Position numbers and translations under genes: made by a program
The notes under the pieces: generated by a model
The model's database searches: none
What the model saw: only the letters and a program-made list of their open reading frames with translations
What the model was told of the DNA's origin: nothing
From: Littorina saxatilis
Taxonomy: Eukaryota > Mollusca > Gastropoda > Littorinimorpha > Littorinidae
DNA: 64,000 nt
Assembly: GCF_037325665.1 (NCBI RefSeq)
Contig: NC_090249.1
Span: 60,192,267-60,256,266 of the forward strand
Reading direction: 5' to 3'
Part shown: piece by piece, positions 13,001 to 25,000 of the stretch
Layout: the number at the start of each line of letters is the position of its first letter
Position numbering within the stretch: position 1 is the first letter of the stretch

Positions 13001-16000
13001 AGTCATGTTGGATGTAAAAGTTCTGTTGTGTTGTTTCTGACCATTGAATAAATTATTGTGCAGAACCTCGTGTGTATGTGTTTTGTTTTTTTGTTACGTG
13101 TATTTTTTAAATTATTTTTATTTAGTTATGTAAATGTTCAGATGTTAAAGCCTCAAAATGATGCCAGGGTTATAGATATGTAAACTTTATGTAGTGACAT
13201 GCTTTATGAATAACGAGAGATGGCATTGCCTGTAACTAATTGTACTGTTTTATTTCCAGGCGAGAAACCTCGTGAGATCTATGTGCCACCAGAGGCTGAT
13301 GAAGACGACCTGTTCAAGTCAGGCATCCATCAAGGCATCAACTTTGACAAGTATGACAACATTAATATAGAAGTGACGGGCAACGACAGTAAATTCAAGC
13401 CCATCAGTTCCTTTGAGGAAGCCGGGCTCCTGCCCACTTTCTTGCAGAATGTCCAGAAAGCCTGCTACGTCAAGCCGACTCCCATCCAGAAATACGCCAT
13501 TCCTGCCATCCTGGCTGGTCGTGATATCATGGGCTGCGCTCAGACCGGCTCTGGGAAAACTGTGAGTACTTATATATACAAAACTAAAAACGTCCCTTTT
13601 CTGCAAACATTTACCGTAAAATACATTAAATTACATACTCTTACTCCGAATCACATGTATGCACTGAGGCTGTAGTCCGTGCTGAAGCAATGTTTTCTGA
13701 GATGATTGTAAAAATGAACTTGCCACTGTCAACCGCAGATGTTATTTCACAAACTTTATCTTTTCATTATCAATCTGTTTGGAAGACACTGGTTATAAGG
13801 CTATAAACTGACACTTAAATAAAATTGTTTTATCCCTGTTGTATTGGAAGGAGTTAAATTCTGAAGGTGTTCACAAGACATGCTATTCTTACACAAACAC
13901 GTTTGCACCCACGCGTACATTTTCCCTAGCCCATATGGCTTTGCTTGCAAAGTACACCAACTTTTTGAAAAATACACTCAACTTTTTGGGAAAGTACTCT
14001 TGCCTCGGGTTTAGGGTAAACAGGTCTGAATATTGATCAAATGAAAATTTGTTCGTTTCTGATGGTCACTTTTGTCCCGTGTACTGTACATAGTTTTTCA
14101 CGTATGTGTTTCGCGTGCGTGAGTGCGTATGTTTGTGATAATGTATTATTGTGCAATGTGCTTTATGTAGTGCGTGTGTGTGCCCATGCATGTGTTTGTG
14201 ATAATGTTTTATAGAGCAATGTGTTATTTATTGATATGTGTGTGTGCCCATGCATGTGTTTGTGATAATGTTTTACAGAGCAATGTGTTATTTATTGATA
14301 TGTGTGTGATTGCACGTTAAATAATGTTTGTATTGTGATTGTACAGCGCTTTGAGCAGGGTTAAACCCTGGATACATGCACTATATAAATATTATGCATT
14401 ATTAATACAGTGGTCGCCGCTTAATAAAACCACTTCTGGACCGACGAAAAATGGCTTTAATAAGCGGCGGATTTATTAACCGGCGGTCCAGGAATACGTC
14501 ATTTTCGAAAGAAAAAAAAATCTCTTTTGTTTACGTCACTCAGTCACTTTCTTTCGTCATTTACACTTGTTTGAATCTAAACAAAACTTCACGAAGGATG
14601 TTGAACTTTTGTTTTAATTATGTACATGTACGTGTACTTTGATCACTTCGGTACATCAATAATTTCACTGTCACCGTCACGAACCATTACTCGTCAGAGA
14701 AGAACGATTTTATGAGTGTTTGTTTGTTGGTCGTCTTCCACATCAGAACAAGATAATGTGAGTTTTAGTCACAAACTACGTGATTTCTCTGAGAAAACTG
14801 GCTTTAATAAGCGGCGGGTTGGTTTTATTAACCGGCTTTTTCTAATACATAAGATATAGTGATAAATCCGGACCGTCTGAAATCGGCTTTTATAAGCGGC
14901 TGGCTCTATTAACCGCGGTTTTATTAACCGGCGTCCACTGTATTATGTTGATGTTTCTGTTTTTCACAACTCGGTCTGTCAAGAGTTTAACGTCCCCTCA
15001 GACCAGTCGGCCTATGTTGGGACATTTATTTGTAATACAGTGAAGATGTCATGTGATATTTGACTCAAACAACCTACTGCTGCTATCTTCTTCGAAACAC
15101 GATTTTCAACTCAATGTGTGTGTTTGTGAGGAAATAAAGTTAGGACTGGAATAACAATTATTCAAGAGATCTCTTCAAACGTCTCTATACAGTCTTGTGT
15201 TACTGTCTGGCATCTGCCTCGAGAGTGTGAGAAAAATGTCTTTTTATATTTAGTCAAGTTTTGACTAAATATTTTAACGTAGAGGGGGGAATCGAGACGA
15301 GGGTCGTGGTGTATGTGTGTGTGTGTGTGTGTCTGTGTGTGTGTGTAGAGCGATTCAGACTAAACTACTGGACCGATCTTTATGAAATTTGACATGAGAG
15401 TTCCTGGGTATGAAATCCCCGAACGTTTTTTTCATTTTTTTGATAAATGTCTTTGATGACGTCATATCCGGCTTTTCGTGAAAGTTGAGGCGGCACTGTC
15501 ACGCCCTCATTTTTCAACCAAATTGGTTCAAATTTTGGTCAAGTAATCTTCGACGAAGCCCGGGGTTCGGTATTGCATTTCAGCTTGGTGGCATAAAAAT
15601 TAATTAATGACTTTGGTCATTAAAAATCGGAAAATTGTAAAAAAAAATAAAAATTTATAAATCGCTCCAAATTTACGTTTATCTTATTCTCCATCATTTG
15701 CTGATTCCAAAAACATATAAATATGTTATATTCGGATTAAAAACAAGCTCTACAAATTAAAAATATAAAAATTATGATTAAAAATAAATTTCCGAAATCG
15801 ATTTAAGGGGAGGTGGGCCAGTGCACTACCTTTTTTTCAATTTTGAATGTTTTATTGTGTCTGAATGTTATTTTATGAAAGAAATGAACAAATGATGACA
15901 AAGAATAGTCACTTTTTGTATTTTCGGTTGCTGGTTTTTGTTTTACGCGACAAAAACAGTCAAAATACAGACAAAAGTGGAGTACAGGAGATACACGGAT

Positions 16001-19000
16001 TTTCATCAGATGTGATTGTCACACTTCTAATTATTTTTTTATTTTATCCTTCTGGGTATGCTCTAGGGGATTACGAAGCAGATTTTGTTTATTATATTTA
16101 TATTTGGAGTTAGGAACACTTCTTTGTTACAACTGTCAAACTTTAGGGTAACGCTTGCAAAATTATTTTTTGAAATAATCTGGATATGACTATAATAAAA
16201 TTTCAGCAAAATCCCTTCGTAATCCCCCAGAATGTTATATTCTGCACAAACTACAAAAGAAAATATTGCTCTAGCTAAATTACAGCCAGAGAAATCGCGT
16301 AACCCAAGACGCAACCGTAGGCAAAATGGCTGAACTGAGAAAAACGACATTGAAGATTGAACACCACAGAAACACTATTGAAACAGACACACAAGGACAC
16401 AACTGTGTTATGAATGAACAGCTGAGTTTATTTGAATTGCAAACTACTTAGCCTTTAGCACGCCAGCAGAGAATTTATGCGTCCATCCTTTCTTTCTCTC
16501 TGTCAACCAGCATGGGGATACTGCCCCAGCGCTAAACGTGTATCAATGACCCGATTCTCGTTTGTATTTGCATGCGAGAATAACGGTATTTTTAACGGTA
16601 ACTTACTTGAGCCAGAACGAGACTTATTTCCTTCCGTTATCTCGTCGATTTGTTGGTTTCCTCGAAGTTTTCTGCTTTTGTTTTTACATCGATACAGTAC
16701 TTTGGTGCTTCGACAAGCAAGATGGAGGATGATGAGTTTGAAACTTTCGTTTGAGTTGTTTTTTGACAACAAATCGTACGTGGAATCTGAACGATTTACT
16801 GAGGAAGCTCTTCGCAATGAACTGTGTACCGCGGTGAAGAAAATGACACAGTTCGTCAAGACAGTGACGGAATTTACGAAAGTGCAGATTGATACAAACA
16901 GTTGCTGATCCAGTTTCGTTCGGGAAATGGCAGGCCCAGGAAACATTACCGATAATCTGACTGATGTTGGATACTTTCTCCTGTTTTTGTTTTTTTTGCG
17001 TAGCAAATGCTCAACTTGCTTGTCGAGGAGATACTGCACAGAAACTGACTCAAATTCAGCGCAAAGCAAGCCAGTGCCGAGACGTAAAAAGTGTGCTGCA
17101 TGGCGTGTTCGGAAATGGCGACTTGTGGATCTGCGTGGAGATCAAAGCTTTCCTCTGTATCGGAAACACCGACAGAATCCAAACTTTGGCCTAGTACCAG
17201 CGGAACTACTTGTTGTTGCTAACCGAGCTAATAAACACATTGTCCTCTTTCTTATTTCGAGCCATTGTTATCGTATCAAAGGTTGTTTCTCAAGGAAAAA
17301 TTCGCTTTCGGTTGTCACCGATCGTTTGATGTGTAACCAGGATGTTGTAAAACCGAGTGAACTTCGGGTGTTCCCGTCATGGCCGAGAGTCTCTTCGGTA
17401 GTTTCCGTATGCAAAATTCGTAAGCTGAGCATGCGCACCCACAAAGTAAACTGGTTCCCGATTTCGGTTTATGAAACGAACCAATGGATGTCGAGTACCT
17501 TCCAAATAAGGACATTTCCGTTCGATTACGATTGCTGCCTTTGCAACGGACAAGTGGCTGAGTGAATGGAACATTCATCAAAACACTGATGTCATGTTAT
17601 AGGTCAAGAGCTGCTGCGCAGTTTCGTATGTCGTGAATGCACTGTTTTGCTGAGGACAAAGCCGTAACTAGCCTTTGAAATGAGACATTTTTTGGCGGGG
17701 GAATATCGACTACAGAAGACAATCAATGCCACACATGTTCACATTTTGTCTTTATTGACAGATAAATAGGACACTTTTGACAAAAACACCGACACACATG
17801 GATGATAGGTATGTTATGGAAACATAATCTGCTAAAATACCCAAAACAGTGTTTTGAACGATTTGGTCAATTTTGCACTGGCCCACCTGCCCTTAAAAAC
17901 AATTTCATCTTATTCCTTGTCGGTTCCTGATTACAAAAACATATAGATATGATATGTTTGGATTAAAAACACGCTCAGAAAGTTAAAACGAAGAGAGGTA
18001 CAGAAAAGCGTGCTATCCTTCTCAGCGCAACGAATACCCCGCTCTTCTTGTCAATTCCACGGGCACTGCCTTTGCCACGGGCGGTGGAGTGACGATGCTA
18101 CGAGTATACGGTCTTGCTGCGTTGCGTTGCGTTCAGTTTCATTCTGTGAGTTCGACAGCTACTTGACTAAATATTGTATTTTCGCCTTACGCGACTTGTT
18201 TGTTGTTGCTGCGATGCCCGCAGAATCCCTTCATATGGCGGTGCTCTCAGACACCTCATACATAGGCCAGGCTGTATATGAAAAAAATACTTTGTCAAAA
18301 TGTAGTTGTCTTTATTCGGAGAGATCAAAAATAACTTGTTTGAAATGGACCCAAAAAAGTCTTTAAACATACCGATTGTTTGTACAGGCTGCATTCATCC
18401 TGCCTGTGCTGACGGCCATGTACCAACAAGGCCTGACCACCAGCTCTTTCAGCCCGGTGCAAGAGCCACAGGCCATCGTTGTCGCCCCCACGCGCGAGCT
18501 GGCCACTCAGATCTACACAGAGGCACGCAAGTTCGCAGCACGCACAGACATACGCCCGGTTGTGGTGTATGGAGGAACGTCCGTGGGTCACCAAATGAGG
18601 CAGGTGGAAAACGGGGCCAACATCGTGGTGGGCACACCTGGCCGTCTCCTGGACTTCATCGAGAAAGGAAAGGTTGGTGTACAATTGTACAGTTTATGCA
18701 GAGCGCTGCTAATATTGAGAAGCTAAGGCTACTAGGTTTTCGTGTTGATGCATGACAGCAGAGATAAAAGAAACAATAGCAATCTGATTCATACAAATCA
18801 ATAACTTGCACACCTGAATACCGTTAGCTCCTCTTAGAGTGAAGATTTATTTAATGCTGATATCATAGAGGCAAATGACAACAACTTGTACCTGCATAAA
18901 ATCTGTCACTTTACATCCAAACTGTCAGTAAGACTGTTTAAAATATCAGAACACATGTAAACAAACTGTCAGTAAGATGTTTGAAATATCAGAACACATG

Positions 19001-22000
19001 TAAACAAACTGTCAGTAAGATGTTTGAAATATCAGAACACATGTAAACAAACTGTCAGTAAGATGTTTGAAATATCAGAACACATGTAAACAAACTGTCA
19101 GTAAGATGTTTGAAATATCAGAACACATGTAAACAAACTGTCAGTAAGATGTTTGAAATATCAGAACACATGTAAACAAACTGTCAGTAAGATGTTTGAA
19201 ATATCAGAACACATGTAAACAAACTGTCAGTAAGATGTTTGAAATATCAGAACACATGTAAACACACTGTCAGTAAGATGTTTAAAATATCAGAACACAT
19301 GTAAGCACACTGTCAGTATCATGTTTAATATATCAGAACACATGTAAACAAATCGAGTGTGATATGTGGAGGTTGAAAAAGAATGTTTGACCCACCTGTT
19401 TTTCCATTCATATCCAACCTGTTGACACTAACTGTAATTGTTTCTCACACTCCTGTCCTCAGATCAGCCTGGCAAAGACCAAGTTCCTGATCCTGGACGA
19501 GGCTGACCGCATGCTGGACATGGGATTCGAACCCTGCATCCGCAAGCTGGTGGACACTCTGGGCCTGCCGCCCAAAACCCAGCGACAGACCCTCATGTTC
19601 AGCGCCACCTTCAAGGCGGAAATCCAGCGGCTTGCCGCAGACTTTTTGAACGACTACCTGTTTATCACGGTGGGCATCGTGGGCGGCGCGTGCTCGGACG
19701 TGGAGCAGACTTTCCTGGAGGTGGACCGTCTGCAGAAGCGGGAGTACCTGTGTGACATCCTCAACACAGCAGGTACAGTGGAACACTCCACCCCTCTCGG
19801 GGATTTAAGATTTGTGAAAATCAGGTCTAAACAAGAAGGAACTGTGAAAATAGGGTTGAATATATATACAGAGGTTATGAAGAGAAAACAGGGTTGAATA
19901 TATATATAGGTTATGAAGAGAGAATAGGGTTAAATATATATACAGAGGTTATGGAGAGAAAATAGGGTTGAATATATATACAGAGGTTATGAAGAGAAAA
20001 TAGGGTTGAATATATATACAGAGGTTATGGAGAGAAAATAGGGTTAAATATATATACAGAGGTTATGGAGAGAAAATAGGGTTAAATATATATACAGAGG
20101 TTATGGAGAGAAAATAGGGTTGAATATATATACAGAGGTTATGAAGAGAAAACAGGGTTGAATATATATACAGAGGTTATGGAGAGAAAATAGGGTTGAA
20201 TATATATACAGAGGTTATGGAGAGAAAACAGGGTTAAATATATATATACAGAGGTTATGGAGAGAAAACAGGGTTAAATATATATACAGAGGTTATGGAG
20301 AGAAAATAGGGTTAAATATATATACAGAGGTTATGGAGAGAAAATAGGGTTGAATATATATACAGAGGTTATGAAGAGAAAATAGGGTTGAATATATATA
20401 CAGAGGTTATGGAGAGAAAATAGGGTTGAATATATATACAGAGGTTATGAAGAGAAAATAGGGTTGAATATATATACAGAGGTTATGAAGAGAAAATAGG
20501 GTTGAATATATATACAGAGGTTATGAAGAGAAAATAGGGTTGAATATATATACAGAGGTTATGGAGAGAAAATAGGGTTGAATATATATACAGAGGTTAT
20601 GAAGAGAAAACAGGGTTGAATATATATACAGAGGTTATGGAGAGAAAATAGGGTTGAATATATATACAGAGGTTATGGAGAGAAAATAGGGTTGAATATA
20701 TATACAGAGGTTATGAAGAGAAACCGGAGTCTTGATGGGGAGTTTTGAATCGGGAGGGACTTGCAACAGGGGTTCCACTGTGTGTGGGCTTTTCTTCCGT
20801 TTCTCATTGCTTGCTTCTTTGTCTGTATTGCAAGGGATAGGAGCACCATGTGCGAACCAGTGGTTTGTTGTAAATTAGGCACGGCAGAGCATTACAAAAG
20901 TTACTAGTGAATGTGGTTGGCAGAAAAGGTACAAGAATATAATACATGTGATCAACAAATGTTAAAATGGTGTCATTAGGATGTATGTTGACATAATTTT
21001 TCTGAACAAAGCATGTTCCTGATAATGCAGTCAACGTTTGGTTCCAGTTAACCTGTGTACTAACAAGAAAAAACTGTCACTGATACTATGAATGCCTTGA
21101 TATGACTGACAAATACTTTGTGAAGTAAGGCCTTTGGAACCACCTGATGTAAATTTGGTGTTGTGCGCTTTATTTCTGAGTGTTATGAAGTGAAAATATG
21201 AGATGATGTGGCTTCTGTTGCAGGCACACAGCGAGTGCTGGTGTTCGTGGGACAGAAGCGAAATGCCGACTTCCTTGCTTCCTACCTGTCACAGACTGGC
21301 TATCCCACAACAAGCATTCATGGGTGAGTATCTCATTTCTGGTTTGCCGTGCTAAAACTGTCGCAAAGTTTAAATGTCATCGTTGAAAGAAACAATCAGT
21401 GTGGAAGGAAAATATTTTGATTTGCGTTATTTGCAGACTTGCCTCTGCTGTTGTATACTAGCCACAGTGCTGACGATGCATGTGCACTTTGGTATGCCAG
21501 GCTTTGGTATGCCAGGCTTTGGTATGCCAGGCTTTGCAGACCACTTCTTTTTGCCTGCACTGCATAAATTACAATCTTCCTGAAAGTAACCTTGCATGCT
21601 AAGAGAAAAGAAGAACGGGGGAAGTTCTGAATCCTGAAAGGATTACGCTCATGTGTTAGAGTGAATAAAAAGTGCATAAAACAGTTTATCCTACATACAT
21701 GAGAGACCACTCATGAAATAACAATATCGTTCAAACCACACGTGTGTATATCGCTTTCGCTCGCGGTTCAATATTTTAAAATGCAACTTGTGTAAAAATG
21801 GTACAACACAGCAAGCCATGTACGTAGTATTCTCTATATATGTAGTGATTGCAGAGATCGTCTGCAACCCGTGTAAAACTAATACGACACAGAAATCCAT
21901 GTAGTATTCTCTATATACGTAGTGATTGCAGAGATCGTCTGCAACCCGTGTAAAACTGGTACGGCACAGCAATCCATGTAGTATTCTCTATAAACGTAGT

Positions 22001-25000
22001 GATGGCAGAGATCGTCTGCAACTCGCGTAAAACTGGTATGACACAGCAATCCATGTAGTATTCTCTATATATGTAGTGATTGCAGAGATCGTGTAAAACT
22101 GGTACAACAAAGTAATCCCTGTAGTATTCTCTATATACGTTGTGATTGCAGAGATCGTCTGATGCTCGTGTAAAATTGTACTACGCAGCAATCCATGTAG
22201 TATTCTCTCTATACGTTGTGATTGCAGAGATCGTCTAGCCATGTAGTATTCTCAATATATGTTGTGACGACGCAGAAAGCCATGTAGTATTCTCTATATA
22301 CATTGTGATGGCAGAGATCGTCTAGCCATGTGCCCCCCGCGGGTTAGGGGGAGTCCAATATTGGTTGGGACCAGAAAGAATTTACCCGATGCTCCCCAGC
22401 ATGTCGTAAGAGGCGACCAACGAATTTTGTTTCTCCTTTTACCCTTGTTAAGTGTTTCTTGTATAGAATATAGTCAATGTTTGTAAAGATGTTAGTCAAG
22501 CAGTATGTAAGAAATGTTAAGTCCTTTGTACTGGAAACTTGCATTCTCCCAGTAAGGTCATATATTGTACTACGTTGCAAGCCCCTAGAGAAAATTTTTG
22601 ATTAGTGCTTTTGTGAACAAGAAACAATTGTCAATTGGCTCTATCCCATCTCCCCCCTTCCCTCCGTCGCGATATAACCTTGAACGGTTGAAAACGACGT
22701 TAAACACCAAATAAAGAAAGTCTAGCCATGTAGTATTCTCTCTATACATTGTGATTGCAAAGATCGTCTAGCCATGTAGTATTCTCAATATATGTTGTGA
22801 CGACACAGCAAGCCATGTAGTATTCTCTATATACATTGTGATTGCAGAGATCGTCTGCAGCGTGAGAGAGAGGAGGCGCTGCGTGACTTCAAGTCGGCCA
22901 AGACTCCCGTGATGATCGCAACCAACGTGGCCGCTCGTGGCCTTGACATTCCTGACGTGGCCTATGTCATCAACTACGACTTGCCGACAGACATAGACGA
23001 ATACGTGCACCGCATCGGGCGAACGGGAAGGTGCGGCAATCTTGGAAAGGCCACCAGCTTCTACAGTCAAGATACTGATTTTGCTCTGGCCTCCGACTTG
23101 GTTAAGATCCTTAGTGAGGTGAGCAGTCATTGGTTTTCTCTCTCTCGCTTGGGAATTGTCATGTTGGGAGAGGCTTTATTTATTGTTGCAGCAAGTATAA
23201 GTATGGTGACTTGCATGATATTGCCTCTGAGTTAGTAGTACAGTGGAACCCCCTTCTAAAACCTCCACAAATCTAAGAAAATAAGGTCTTCAAAAGGAGG
23301 AGTCTTAAATGGGGGTAATTTTACAGAGCTTATAATCTAAAAGTGTGAGAAAACAAGGTCTTAAATATTTTGAGGAGTCTTAAATGGGGGTAATTTTACA
23401 GAGGTTATCTGAAAGTGGGAGAAAACAAGGTCTTAAAAAGGAGGGTTCCACTGTATAAAACTGCTGCTACCTTCCATCCTTGACTTCTAGTCAGCTGGAG
23501 GTTTTCACAGCAAGGTGTTGGCCAGCTAATGGAGGGGAGGGAACCCAGGCATTTCCTCTTTTTATCTCCCATAGCTAGATTACCTATTTTTTGCTTTTTA
23601 CATTTAGTCAATCTTCGACGAAGGCCGGGGTTTGGTATTGCATTTCAGCTTGGTGGCTTAAAAACTAATGAGTGAGTTTGGTCATTAAAAATCGGAAACT
23701 TGTAATTAAAATGATATTTTTATTAAACGATCCAAAAACAATTTCATTTTATTCTTCGTCATTTTCTGATTCCAAAAACATATACATATGTTATATTTGG
23801 ATTAAAAACAAGCTCTGAAAATTAAAAATATAAAAATTATGATCAAAATTAAATTTCCAAAATCGTTTTAAAAACTATTTCATCTTATTCCTTGTCGGTT
23901 CCTGATTCCAAAAACATATAGATATGATGTTTGGATTAAAAACACGCTCAGAAAGTTAAAACAAAGAGAGGTACAGTAAAGCACAGCGCAATCGCTACCA
24001 TGCCAAACAGGCTCGTCACTTCCACTGCCTTTTGCACTAGCGGCGGACTATGTTCAGTTTCATTCTGTGAGTTCCACAGCTTGACTAAATGTAGTAATTT
24101 CGCCTAACGCGACTTGTTATTTATGGTTTTGACTCGGTATTTAAAAAAAAAAAAAGAATAATTATGAAATGTTATAGATATGCGCACATGGAAAAAGCGT
24201 GAATAAAAAAATGTTGGCATCTGTATTTCAGTCAAGACAAGTAGTTCCTGACTGGCTGGCCAACTATTCATCGTCAGGTGGACAGAGTTGTAATGTAATG
24301 TTGGTATTTGTGTTTCAGTCAAGACAAGTAGTTCCTGACTGGCTGGCCGACTATGCATCGTCAGGTGGACAGAGTTGTAATGTAATGTTGGTATTTGTGT
24401 TTCAGTCAAGACAAGTAGTTCCTGACTGGCTGGCCGACTATGCATCGTCAGGTGGACAGAGTTGTAATGTAATGTTGGTATTTGTGTTTCAGTCAAGACA
24501 AGTAGTTCCTGACTGGCTGGCCGACTATTCATCGTCAGGTGGACAGAGTTGTAATGTAATGTTGGTATTTGTGTTTCAGTCAAGACAAGTAGTTCCTGAC
24601 TGGCTGGCCGACTATGCATCGTCAGGTGGACAGAGTTGTAATGTAATGTTGGTATTTGTGTTTCAGTCAAGACAAGTAGTTCCTGACTGGCTGGCCGACT
24701 ATGCATCGTCAGGTGGACAGAGTTGTAATGTAATGTTGGTATTTGTGTTTCAGTCAAGACAAATAGTTCCTGACTGGCTGGCCGACTATGCATCGTCAGG
24801 TGGCGGCGGTGATGCTGGAAGGTTCTCTGGTCGCTTTGCCAGCAAGGATATCCGTCACAAAGGAAAGGTTTGTGCAGCTTTCTTCTCTCCTTTTCACAGG
24901 ATTAGTGGCACTTTGTTGCTCTGTGCTATTTGTAAGCTTTCTTCTCTTCTTTTCACAGGATTAGTGGCACTTTGTTGCTCTGTGCTATTTGTAAGCTTTC

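Larger units (their letters stand above)
13562..18387. other. vasa intron 6
   Basis: 4.8 kb of intron. It holds a pogo/Tigger-type MITE (14408-14940), a diverged direct repeat at about 14165-14310, and a family A element (15248-18200) that itself hosts a TTAA-flanked transposon (15806-17892). No host exon is seen. Confidence 0.65.

Noticed and set aside
16477-17575. Frames inside the TTAA element as a host gene
   Set aside because: They lie wholly within a transposon and match no domain I know.
13260-23118. DDX3/PL10 instead of vasa
   Set aside because: The helicase core is shared, but six CCHC knuckles and the DDESWD end are vasa features.
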